The notes beneath the pieces are model-generated. The model was given only the letters and a program-made list of their open reading frames with translations. It did not search any database and had not been told where the DNA came from. A stretch of 6,096 bases of DNA from Lachnospiraceae bacterium (lineage in GTDB: Bacteria; Bacillota; Clostridia; Lachnospirales; Lachnospiraceae). This document shows, in pieces, positions 1 to 6,096 of this stretch (its first letter is position 1; the number at the start of each line of letters is the position of its first letter). Both the position numbers and the translations under genes were made by a program. The stretch covers positions 51 to 6,146 of the forward strand of contig WQST01000149.1 in the NCBI GenBank assembly GCA_009787745.1. The letters run 5' to 3'.

Positions 1-2243
1 CCCCCGGCACTCAGGGCAGTGACCGTCCGTTTACGCCCCGCACCCCCGGCGGCGACAGACAGGCTCGTCCTGACAGCAGACGTATGCCGATGGGGAATGG
101 AAATGGGATGCAACCGCGAAGCGGGGGACGTCCCGACGGCGGTAATCGTCAGGGAACATCGAATTATTCCGGAGACCGTAAACAAGGTTTTTCAGGCGGC
201 GGCGGTCGTCCAAGTACAGGAGCCGATGCTCGTCCCGCAGGAAAAGGCGGCGCATCCGATTCACGTTTTTCCCGTCCGAGCAATAATCGTTCAGGCGGAC
301 CTAACCGTTCGGGCCGTCCGGGTGAAGGGAATAAGCATTTAGAAGAAAAACGCCGTCAGAATGCCGAAAGGGATCGCCGCAGCAAAAAAGAATTTCGTTT
401 TGTCGATGAGGACGCTTTGGCGAACACAAGACAAAGACGCGTTGGCGCTTTCATTCGCCCTGAGAAGCAGGCGGCGGTTATTGAAGAGCAAATAAAAGTA
501 ATCACCGTTCCTGAAATCCTGACGATCAAAGAACTGGCGGAAAAAATGAAAATGCCGCCCGGGGTGATTATTAAGAAGCTGTTTTTACAAGGAAAAATTG
601 TTAATGTTAATACCGAAATTTCCTATGAAGAAGCGGAAAATATCGCAATTGAGTATGATATTATCTGTGAAGCGGAAGTTAAGGTTGATATTATTGAGGA
701 ATTATTAAAAGAAGAAGAAGAGGAATCCGCAGAACTGGTTAAACGTTCGCCGATAGTCTGTGTTATGGGTCACGTTGACCACGGTAAAACGTCACTGCTT
801 GATGCTATTCGTAAAACCCGCGTTACCGACCGCGAGTCGGGCGGTATTACCCAGCATATCGGTGCTTATACGGTTGAAATCGATCATCAGTCGATTACCT
901 TTTTGGATACACCCGGTCATGAAGCGTTTACCGCGATGCGGATGCGCGGAGCCACCGCGACGGATATTGCGATTTTGGTTATCGCCGCCGACGACGGTGT
1001 GATGCCGCAGACAAAAGAAGCGATTAGCCATGCGAAAGCCGCGGGCATCGAGATAATTGTTGCGGTTAACAAAGTTGACAAACCGAGTGCCAATATCGAC
1101 CGTGTTAAGCAGGAGATGACTGAACATGAGTTAATCCCGACCGATTGGGGCGGCATGACCGAATTTGTCCCTGTCTCCGCCAAAACAGGCGAAGGAATTG
1201 AGAGTTTGCTCGAAACGATTATTTTGACGGCTGATATTTTGGAATTAAAGGCCAATCCCAACCGTCAAGCCAGAGGTATGGTCATTGAAGCGGAACTTGA
1301 TAAAGGGCGCGGTCCTGTGGCGACGGTTCTGGTACAAAAAGGGACGCTTAATGTCGGCGATTTCATCTCCGCCGGTGCTTGTTACGGTAAGGTCAGGGCG
1401 ATGATTGATGATAAAGGTCATCGCGTCAAAGCCGCGATTCCGTCAATGCCTGTCGAAATATTGGGGCTTTCCGATGTTCCTCATGCGGGAGAAATTTTTA
1501 TCGCCCATGAAACGGATAAAATTGCGAAAAATTATGCCGATACTTATCATTCCCAGAATAAAGTTCGGATGCTTGAAGATACTAAGGCGAAGATGTCACT
1601 TGATGATCTCTTTAGTAAGATTCAGGCAGGAAACTTAAAAGAGCTTAATATTATCGTTAAAGCCGACGTTCAGGGCAGTGTTGAGGCTGTTAAGCAGAGC
1701 TTGTTAAAATTGTCGAACGAAGAAGTCGTCGTTAAATGTATTCACGGCGGTGTCGGTGCGATTAATGAATCGGACGTTTCTCTGGCAAGCACATCATCGG
1801 CGATTATTATCGGGTTTAATATAAGGCCTGATGTAATGGCGAAAACCAGTGCCGAGCGCGAAGGTGTTGATATCCGCCTTTATAAGGTTATTTATCAGGC
1901 GATTGAAGATATCGAAGCGGCGATGAAGGGGATGCTTGACCCGGTTTTCGAAGAAAAAGTAATCGGCCATGCCGAAATTCGCCAGATCTTTAAAGCGTCG
2001 GCAGTCGGTAATATTTCCGGTTCTTACGTTCTGGACGGCCATTTCACCAGAAATAGCAAAGTCAGAATCAGCCGTGAAGGCGAACAGATTTATGAAGGTG
2101 AATTATCATCACTGAAACGTTTTAAAGATGATGTCAAAGAGGTTCGTGCAGGTTATGAATGCGGTTTTGTTTTCGCAGGATTCGATCAGGTGAAAGAGTT
2201 TGATATTGTTGAAGCATATATAATGGTCGAGGTACCTCGTTAA
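1..2243 (+). CDS. infB: translation initiation factor IF-2 (5' partial)
   Basis: IF2 is the cytoplasmic GTPase that brings fMet-tRNA to the 30S subunit and promotes subunit joining. The frame is open from base 3, so the true start lies upstream; the ATG at 84 is internal and has no good Shine-Dalgarno. There are 746 visible residues. Bases 3 to about 335 encode a disordered linker rich in Gly, Arg, Ser, Pro and Asn, then comes a charged helix and an IF2_N-type domain (about 507-660). The GTPase domain has G1 GHVDHGKT (768-791), G2 GGITQHIGAY (about 840-869), G3 DTPGH (906-920), G4 NKVDK (1068-1082) and G5 SAKTGEG (1176-1196). Beta-barrel domain II (about 1270-1510), domain III/C1 (about 1605-1830) and the fMet-tRNA-binding C2 domain (about 1930-2240) follow, ending in VEVPR. 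C2 keeps SLKRFKDD and YECG, but a usual Cys is Ser at 2022-2024. Nine bases separate it from rbfA. Identity is very secure. Confidence 0.98.
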   Translation, partial: PGTQGSDRPFTPRTPGGDRQARPDSRRMPMGNGNGMQPRSGGRPDGGNRQGTSNYSGDRKQGFSGGGGRPSTGADARPAGKGGASDSRFSRPSNNRSGGPNRSGRPGEGNKHLEEKRRQNAERDRRSKKEFRFVDEDALANTRQRRVGAFIRPEKQAAVIEEQIKVITVPEILTIKELAEKMKMPPGVIIKKLFLQGKIVNVNTEISYEEAENIAIEYDIICEAEVKVDIIEELLKEEEEESAELVKRSPIVCVMGHVDHGKTSLLDAIRKTRVTDRESGGITQHIGAYTVEIDHQSITFLDTPGHEAFTAMRMRGATATDIAILVIAADDGVMPQTKEAISHAKAAGIEIIVAVNKVDKPSANIDRVKQEMTEHELIPTDWGGMTEFVPVSAKTGEGIESLLETIILTADILELKANPNRQARGMVIEAELDKGRGPVATVLVQKGTLNVGDFISAGACYGKVRAMIDDKGHRVKAAIPSMPVEILGLSDVPHAGEIFIAHETDKIAKNYADTYHSQNKVRMLEDTKAKMSLDDLFSKIQAGNLKELNIIVKADVQGSVEAVKQSLLKLSNEEVVVKCIHGGVGAINESDVSLASTSSAIIIGFNIRPDVMAKTSAEREGVDIRLYKVIYQAIEDIEAAMKGMLDPVFEEKVIGHAEIRQIFKASAVGNISGSYVLDGHFTRNSKVRISREGEQIYEGELSSLKRFKDDVKEVRAGYECGFVFAGFDQVKEFDIVEAYIMVEVPR

Positions 2244-2252
2244 GGAAAATTA

Positions 2253-2642
2253 ATGAAAAAAAATAACTATAAAAACTCCCGGCGGGATGTGGAGGTTATG
2301 CGCGCTTTAGCCGAGATAATCCGCGGTGATATAAAAGATCCGCGGATTAGCCCGATGACTAGCGTAACAGCCGCGCATGTTGCCCCCGATTTAAAAACGT
2401 GTAAGGCATGGATTAGTGTTATGGGTGATGAAACGGAGCAGGCGGAAACATTGGCAGGGCTTAAGAGCGCGGTCGGCTTCATTAAGTCTCAGCTTGCCCG
2501 AACACTTAATATGCGTAACACTCCCGATATTACCTTTGTTTTAGATCAGTCAATCGAGTATGGCGCGAAGATGTCGAAGTTAATTGATGAAACTAATGCG
2601 AAACCTTTAGAGGGTACGAGCTTTAGCGAAGGATCTGAATAA
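2253..2642 (+). CDS. rbfA: 30S ribosome-binding factor A
   Basis: RbfA is a small KH-like-fold protein that binds immature 30S subunits and helps final maturation of 16S rRNA, especially the 5' end and decoding region. The 129-residue length fits the family. Visible family marks are the N-terminal helix leading to DPRI (residues 29-32), the AxG kink typical of RbfA KH domains (A73-V74-G75), and the closing strand and helix NTPDITFVLDQSIEYG (89-104). The last 15 or so residues are a short acidic/Ser-rich tail, probably disordered. The start ATG is preceded by AAGGA at 2242-2246, overlapping the infB stop, with a 6-base spacer; this is a good ribosome-binding site and confirms the start. The gene sits between infB and the DHH phosphoesterase, as is normal in Bacillota, and has no promoter of its own that I can see. 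Confidence 0.96.
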   Translation: MKKNNYKNSRRDVEVMRALAEIIRGDIKDPRISPMTSVTAAHVAPDLKTCKAWISVMGDETEQAETLAGLKSAVGFIKSQLARTLNMRNTPDITFVLDQSIEYGAKMSKLIDETNAKPLEGTSFSEGSE

Positions 2643-2653
2643 TTGGGAATGTA

Positions 2654-3616
2654 ATGAAAATATCAGAAATCGTAAAAAATGCCGAAACAATCGGAATCAG
2701 TGGTCATACGCGCCCCGACGGCGATTGTATCGGCGCCGCCCTCGGGCTTTATTTATATTTAAAGAAAAAAATGCCTGAAGTGACCATTCATGTTTTTCTG
2801 GAAAAACCGCCGGAAGTATTTTCATGCTTGGCGGGTTTTTCGGAGATAAAAACTGATTTTAAATCCGATATCGGCTCATATGATGCCTTTTTTGCGCTTG
2901 ATACGGCGAAAGACCGAACGGGCAAAGCCGAGAAGCATTTTGACCGGGCAAAGCTAAAGATTAATATCGATCACCATGTCAGCAATTCAGGAACGGGGGA
3001 TATTAATATCATTCATCCTGAGATAAATTCCACTTGTGAAGTGCTTTTTGAGCAGTTGGATGATTTGAGCGGACTTGACGAAGAAATCGCTAAGGCTCTG
3101 TATCTGGGGATAGTTCACGATACGGGGGTCTTCCGTTTCGGCGGGACGACACCGCGGACATTGGAAGTCGCAGGGATATTGCTTGGCTATGGGTTTGATT
3201 ATGTCAAACTGATTAATGATACATATTATGAAAAAACATATATCCAGAATCAGATTCTCGCCCGGTCGCTACTGGAAAGCATAATTTTTATGGACGGGCG
3301 CTGTATTGTTTGTTGCCTGAGCCAAAAAATCTTGGAATTTTACGGCATTGAACCCGGTGATTTGGAAGGGATAGTAAATCAACTTCTGATTACGAAGGGC
3401 GTTGAATGCGCGATTTTTATGCACCAGACCAAAAATCTTGAATATAAAGTCAGTTTGCGTTCGAAAAGTACTATCGATGTAAGCCAAATTGCGAAATTTT
3501 TCGGCGGCGGCGGTCATTTAAGGGCGGCGGGGGTGACGATGAAGGGTACCTTCCACGATATCGTCAACAATATATCTTACCATATAGAGGAACAATTTAA
3601 AGCGAATGAGTTATAA
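2654..3616 (+). CDS. nrnA: DHH/DHHA1 phosphoesterase, NrnA-type oligoribonuclease / pAp phosphatase
   Basis: This family degrades 2- to 5-nt RNAs to mononucleotides and also dephosphorylates 3'-phosphoadenosine 5'-phosphate, using Mn2+ in the cytoplasm. The 320 residues are full length. Metal-binding motifs of the DHH domain are visible: HTRPDGD (18-24), ALD (81-83), IDHH (105-108) and HDTG (155-158). The C-terminal DHHA1 domain has the substrate-binding SLRSKSTIDVSQIA stretch (267-280) followed by GGGGHLRAAG (284-293). All catalytic positions I know for the family are present, so it should be active. The ATG follows rbfA by 11 bases with a modest GGGA (2645-2648) as ribosome-binding site. 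The last 11 bases overlap truB, suggesting translational coupling. Location between rbfA and truB is the standard Bacillota place for this gene. The exact in vivo preference (nanoRNA, pAp or cyclic dinucleotide breakdown products) cannot be read from sequence. Confidence 0.93.
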   Translation: MKISEIVKNAETIGISGHTRPDGDCIGAALGLYLYLKKKMPEVTIHVFLEKPPEVFSCLAGFSEIKTDFKSDIGSYDAFFALDTAKDRTGKAEKHFDRAKLKINIDHHVSNSGTGDINIIHPEINSTCEVLFEQLDDLSGLDEEIAKALYLGIVHDTGVFRFGGTTPRTLEVAGILLGYGFDYVKLINDTYYEKTYIQNQILARSLLESIIFMDGRCIVCCLSQKILEFYGIEPGDLEGIVNQLLITKGVECAIFMHQTKNLEYKVSLRSKSTIDVSQIAKFFGGGGHLRAAGVTMKGTFHDIVNNISYHIEEQFKANEL

Positions 3617-4505
3617 CGGAATTATTAATGTATATAAGGAATCCGGTTACACTTCTCATGATGTAGTTGCGGTTTTACGAGGTATTTTTAAGCAAAAAAA
3701 GATTGGGCATACGGGAACCCTTGACCCTTTAGCGGTCGGGGTTCTTCCTGTCTGTTTAGGCAGCGGGACGAAATTATGCGAATTTTTGACCGATAAGGAT
3801 AAGGAATATAAAGCGGTGCTTCGGTTGGGTATGACGACCGATACTCAGGATTTGAGCGGGCGGATAATCTCCGAGCAGAAGGTTTTGGTCACGGAAGAAG
3901 AGGTTTGTTCGGCGCTAAACTCATTTAGGGGCAGGATAATGCAGGTTCCGCCGATGTTTTCGGCTTTAAAGGTGGACGGTAAGAAGTTATATGAACTTGC
4001 GCGGGACGGAAAAGAAGTAGAGCGGAAGCCGCGCCCTGCGGAAATAAAGGAATTGGAAATACTGCGAATGGATTTGCCTGATATCGAATTTCGTTTGGTT
4101 TGTTCGAAAGGGACATATGTACGGACTGTTTGCCATGATGCCGGGGTTTTATTGGGAACAGGCGGAGCGATGAAGGCTTTGGAGCGGACACGGTCGGGGG
4201 AATTTTTGCAGGCGGACGCCCTTACTTTGGCTGAAATAGGCGAGTTGATGAAAGCAGATAAAATAACTGGTGTTATCAAACCTGTCGACAGTATTTTTGA
4301 TCAGTTAACAAAGGTTGTGGTCAAGGATGAGTACCTTAAGCCTGTCAAAAACGGAAATAAGCTTAGGAGTTTTACGGTTCTTTGTCAAAATAAGGTATTA
4401 GACGGCGAAGAGGTACGTGTTTATGGCGAAGACAGCTGTTTTTACGGAATTTACCAATATCAGGAAAAGGAAGCGGCTTATAGACCCGTAAAAATGTTTT
4501 TGTAG
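3606..4505 (+). CDS. truB: tRNA pseudouridine(55) synthase TruB
   Basis: TruB isomerises U55 to pseudouridine in the T-loop of nearly all tRNAs. The 299 residues are full length. The N-terminus begins with the family pattern NGIINVYKESGYTSHDVV. The catalytic Asp is D40 within GHTGTLDPLAVGVLPV. Tyr68 (in KEYKA) matches the conserved active-site Tyr, followed by the TDTQDLSG segment. VPPMFSALKVDGKKLYELAR (114-133) and CSKGTYVRT (166-174, with Y171 and R173) complete the active site, and ALERTRSGEF (191-200) is also typical. Residues from about 230 form the small C-terminal domain found in Bacillota TruB. The ATG overlaps the end of nrnA by 11 bases. The nearest Shine-Dalgarno-like sequence, AGAGGA (3586-3591), is 14 bases from the ATG, which is long, so initiation probably depends on coupling to nrnA. 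The start is supported by the N-terminal family match. Confidence 0.96.
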   Translation: MSYNGIINVYKESGYTSHDVVAVLRGIFKQKKIGHTGTLDPLAVGVLPVCLGSGTKLCEFLTDKDKEYKAVLRLGMTTDTQDLSGRIISEQKVLVTEEEVCSALNSFRGRIMQVPPMFSALKVDGKKLYELARDGKEVERKPRPAEIKELEILRMDLPDIEFRLVCSKGTYVRTVCHDAGVLLGTGGAMKALERTRSGEFLQADALTLAEIGELMKADKITGVIKPVDSIFDQLTKVVVKDEYLKPVKNGNKLRSFTVLCQNKVLDGEEVRVYGEDSCFYGIYQYQEKEAAYRPVKMFL

Positions 4506-4518
4506 GTCGTAAATCAGG

Positions 4519-5445
4519 ATGAGAATAATAAAAGATATCAATAAACTAAACATAGCAGCAACCAAAGCCGCTATCGCGCTGGGTAAATTTGACGGTATCC
4601 ATTTAGGGCATCGCCGTTTAATTGACGAAGTTATTAAACGCAAAGAAAACGGTCTGCTTAGTGCAATCATTACCTTCGACCCGTCGCCCGAAGTATATTT
4701 CGGCAAAAGTAATGACCGGAAAATCTTACTGAACAATGAAATGGAAGCATTCTTACGTGAACTCGGCATTGATTTGCTGATTTATTTTCCGATGAATAAG
4801 GAAACGGTGAAAATCGCCCCGACGACATTCATTACTGATTTTCTGATAAATAAGCTTAAGATGGCGTTTATTTGTGCCGGGGATGATTTGCATTTCGGCG
4901 ATGCGGGGCGGGGAAACAGCGATTTATTAACGCAAATGAGTGAAGAGTTAGGTTTCGAAACCTTAATTATTCCGAAAATTTGCTTAAATGAGCGGGAAAT
5001 AAGCACGACATACGCAAAAGCCGCTATTGAAAAGAGCGATATGGAATTGGCGGCTGCGATTTTAGGTTATCATTTTGAAGTCAGCGGAAAAGTTTTGCCG
5101 GGGATGAAGCTGGGTCGGACGCTGGGATTTCCGACCGCTAATCTTTTGCCGCCGCCGGATAAAATTTTACCGCCGCCGGGAGTTTATATCTGTTCGGTTA
5201 AAACAACTTACGGCATTTTGCCCGGAATTTGTAATGTAGGTGTAAAACCAACAATTGAAGGCGAACACTCACTTTCGGTCGAGACGCATATATATGATTT
5301 TGCCGGGGATTTATATGAGCAGGAAATAGTAGTATCATTCTTAAAATTCGTTCGTCCGGAAAAGAAGTTTGCGGATATTAACGCTCTGAAAGTCCAAGTT
5401 TTAGATGACATGCGCAAAGGGCGAGAATATTTTTCCGGTAGATAA
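4519..5445 (+). CDS. ribF: bifunctional riboflavin kinase / FAD synthetase
   Basis: RibF phosphorylates riboflavin to FMN and then adenylylates FMN to FAD. The 308 residues are full length. The N-terminal nucleotidyltransferase half shows LGKFDGIHLGH (21-31, with H28 and H31), ITFDPSPEV (51-59), GDDLHFG (121-127) and the motif II region ISTTYAK (161-167). The C-terminal flavokinase half shows SGKVLPGMKLGRTLGFPTAN (189-208) including PTAN, GVY (221-223), NVGVKPT (239-245), the likely catalytic Glu in VETHIYDF (E255) and FVRPEKKF (277-284). Two oddities: ISTTYAK has Lys where the family's ISSTxxR normally has Arg, and two PPP runs (211-213, 218-220) flank a short loop. The start lies 13 bases after the truB stop; AGGT (4504-4507), overlapping that stop, is the only reasonable ribosome-binding site. 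It is the last gene of the operon seen here; rpsO does not follow. Confidence 0.95.
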   Translation: MRIIKDINKLNIAATKAAIALGKFDGIHLGHRRLIDEVIKRKENGLLSAIITFDPSPEVYFGKSNDRKILLNNEMEAFLRELGIDLLIYFPMNKETVKIAPTTFITDFLINKLKMAFICAGDDLHFGDAGRGNSDLLTQMSEELGFETLIIPKICLNEREISTTYAKAAIEKSDMELAAAILGYHFEVSGKVLPGMKLGRTLGFPTANLLPPPDKILPPPGVYICSVKTTYGILPGICNVGVKPTIEGEHSLSVETHIYDFAGDLYEQEIVVSFLKFVRPEKKFADINALKVQVLDDMRKGREYFSGR

Positions 5446-5466
5446 ATTGCGTGGATATGATATAAT
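5439..5466 (+). promoter_or_regulatory. predicted sigma-A promoter for the downstream secreted-protein gene
   Basis: An exact -10 hexamer TATAAT lies at 5461-5466, with TG at 5458-5459 one base upstream, forming an extended -10. A weak -35 candidate TAGATA (5439-5444, 4 of 6 matches to TTGACA) is 16 bases upstream and overlaps the end of ribF. The expected start of transcription is near 5472-5474, about 50 bases before the ATG at 5525. The -10 sits inside the left arm of the inverted repeat at 5459-5484, so a protein bound there would block RNA polymerase. This is a sequence-pattern prediction only. Confidence 0.6.
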
Positions 5467-5484
5467 GACGTTAGTCATTATATC
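5459..5484. repeat. perfect 11-bp inverted repeat with 4-base centre, possible operator
   Basis: The left arm GATATAATGAC (5459-5469) is exactly complementary to the right arm GTCATTATATC (5474-5484) around the centre GTTA. The left arm contains the predicted -10 box, and the right arm lies just after the predicted start of transcription, which is a common place for a repressor site. In a transcript reading through from ribF it would also fold as an 11-bp stem with a tetraloop. No T-run follows, so it does not look like an intrinsic terminator. The regulator is unknown. Confidence 0.7.
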
Positions 5485-5510
5485 GGCGCGGCTTTAGTGC
5501 GCATCCCCCC

Positions 5511-5515
5511 GGAGG
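5511..5515 (+). promoter_or_regulatory. strong ribosome-binding site, GGAGG
   Basis: GGAGG lies 9 bases before the ATG at 5525 and directly follows a run of six C. It is the best Shine-Dalgarno in the window and fixes the start of the last gene, which would otherwise have to be chosen among several downstream ATG codons (for example codons 37 and 40). Confidence 0.85.
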
Positions 5516-5524
5516 TTCACAACA

Positions 5525-6096
5525 ATGAAAAGAAACATAATCAAATCAATAATTGCGGCATCTTTACTTATTCTTGTATCAGGTATTGCGATTAAAGCAT
5601 TTGTCGATGATTTGGACATAAGAAAAGGCCCGATGGCTGTTATGTCGCATGAAGAAATCGTATATATCGAAAACGCCGTAACGGTAGCCGACGCCGATAA
5701 TAATAATATCATCTATTCACATCCGCATCACTTCTATGATGATTCGATAATCCTTTCTTTTTCTGCCGCAGCAGAGGATATCACGGAAATTTATTACACA
5801 ATGGATGCGACATCGCCGAGCGGTGACGGCGGCATTTTATTTACCGAAGAATTTGAACTATACTCAGGTATAACCCGCATAAACGCTCATACGGTCAAAG
5901 TCTGCGGAAAGAGAGCAGACGGTACATTTACAGATACCCAAACGCATACATATTTCATCGGCGCGGATGTTTTTGAACGTTTCGACACGCTCATTTTTTC
6001 ACTATCAACCGACCCTTACAATCTTTTTGATAATGAATACGGTATCGCCGTCCCGGGTAAATTGCGCACGGAATATATCAAGGAAACAGGAGACCG
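5525..6096 (+). CDS. exported protein with chitobiase-like domain, CotH-type N-terminal part (3' partial)
   Basis: The frame runs without a stop from the ATG to the window end (190 codons). Residues 1-26 start with MKRNIIK and then a hydrophobic stretch (about 9-22), so this is a signal peptide or N-terminal anchor; cleavage after Ala25 (IKA) is possible. Residues about 68-145 resemble the chitobiase/beta-hexosaminidase C-terminal type of beta-sandwich, with EIYYTMDATSPS (88-99) matching the usual IYYTxDGSxPS and a closing HTYFIG. Residues about 156-174, ending SLSTDPYNLFDNEYGIAVPG, match the segment that precedes the CotH kinase-like domain in many clostridial surface proteins. I infer that such a domain follows outside the window, but cannot see it. 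CotH-type proteins include atypical protein kinases of spore coats and cell-surface proteins of anaerobes; the specific role here is unknown. It has its own promoter and ribosome-binding site and appears functionally unrelated to the upstream operon. Confidence 0.75.
   Translation, partial: MKRNIIKSIIAASLLILVSGIAIKAFVDDLDIRKGPMAVMSHEEIVYIENAVTVADADNNNIIYSHPHHFYDDSIILSFSAAAEDITEIYYTMDATSPSGDGGILFTEEFELYSGITRINAHTVKVCGKRADGTFTDTQTHTYFIGADVFERFDTLIFSLSTDPYNLFDNEYGIAVPGKLRTEYIKETGD

Noticed and set aside
84..110. ATG codons at 84, 90 and 108 as the start of infB or of a shorter IF2 form
   Set aside because: The frame is open and of IF2-linker character back to base 3, and the G-rich bases before 108 look like Gly codons rather than a well-spaced Shine-Dalgarno. 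An internal start cannot be ruled out but is not supported.
19..342. Open frames inside the IF2 linker on both strands (19-342 +, 31-264 -)
   Set aside because: They exist because the linker is GC-rich and stop-poor; the products have no recognisable character and no ribosome-binding site.
792..1261. Antisense open frames opposite the IF2 GTPase domain
   Set aside because: The strongly conserved IF2 protein explains the sequence; the antisense products look like shadow translations.
3845..4279. A 144-codon antisense frame opposite truB
   Set aside because: It lies fully within conserved truB and its translation is Ser/Pro-rich shadow sequence without a start signal.
5459..5484. Inverted repeat as an intrinsic terminator of the operon
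   Set aside because: The stem is AT-rich and is followed by a GC-rich stretch rather than a T-run.
5459..5484. Fur or PerR box
   Set aside because: The ATAATGA half-sites resemble Fur-type sites, but the centre and spacing do not match the 7-1-7 or 15-bp PerR arrangements.
5486..5502. Second small hairpin (GCGC arms) before the ribosome-binding site
   Set aside because: Only 4-5 pairs with a loop of 7-9 bases; expected by chance in GC-rich sequence and not convincing as a riboswitch or attenuator.
5494..5712. Antisense frame covering the start of the exported-protein gene
   Set aside because: The + strand has a strong GGAGG site, a signal peptide and recognisable domain segments; the antisense hydrophobic stretch simply mirrors the signal-peptide region.

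Overview
The window carries the downstream half of a conserved translation and RNA-processing operon, followed by the start of an unrelated gene for an exported protein. All supported genes are on the + strand. The order is infB (5' end cut off by the window), rbfA, a DHH/DHHA1 phosphoesterase of the NrnA type, truB, ribF, a 79-base gap, and the first 190 codons of a secreted or membrane-anchored CotH-like protein whose 3' end lies outside.

The order infB-rbfA-nrnA-truB-ribF with tight or overlapping junctions is the classic Bacillota arrangement. The nrnA-type gene between rbfA and truB, the purine-rich Shine-Dalgarno sites and the chitobiase-like/CotH-type product downstream all point to a member of the class Clostridia. 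By eye the composition is intermediate in G+C, so it is not one of the very AT-rich clostridia. I cannot place it more finely.

Positions 1-2243 encode IF2: a disordered Gly/Arg-rich linker, an IF2_N-type helical domain, the GTPase domain and the C-terminal domains. Positions 2253-2642 encode RbfA, which matures the 30S subunit. Positions 2654-3616 encode the nanoRNase/pAp phosphatase. Positions 3606-4505 encode TruB, which makes Psi55 in tRNA, and positions 4519-5445 encode RibF, which makes FMN and FAD. Gaps between these genes are 9, 11, -11 and 13 bases, so they are almost certainly co-transcribed and serve initiation, ribosome assembly, short-RNA turnover, tRNA modification and flavin cofactor supply.

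Positions 5446-5524 hold the main non-coding signal: an exact TATAAT with an upstream TG (extended -10), embedded in a perfect 11-bp inverted repeat with a 4-base centre, then a strong GGAGG ribosome-binding site. This looks like a separate and possibly repressor-controlled promoter for the last gene. I see no classical terminator after ribF, and rpsO, the usual next gene in Bacillota, is not there. I found no CRISPR array, RNA gene, insertion sequence or clearly new multi-gene system. The most interesting items are the palindromic promoter, the CotH-type gene at this junction, and a few substitutions at usually conserved residues in RibF and IF2.
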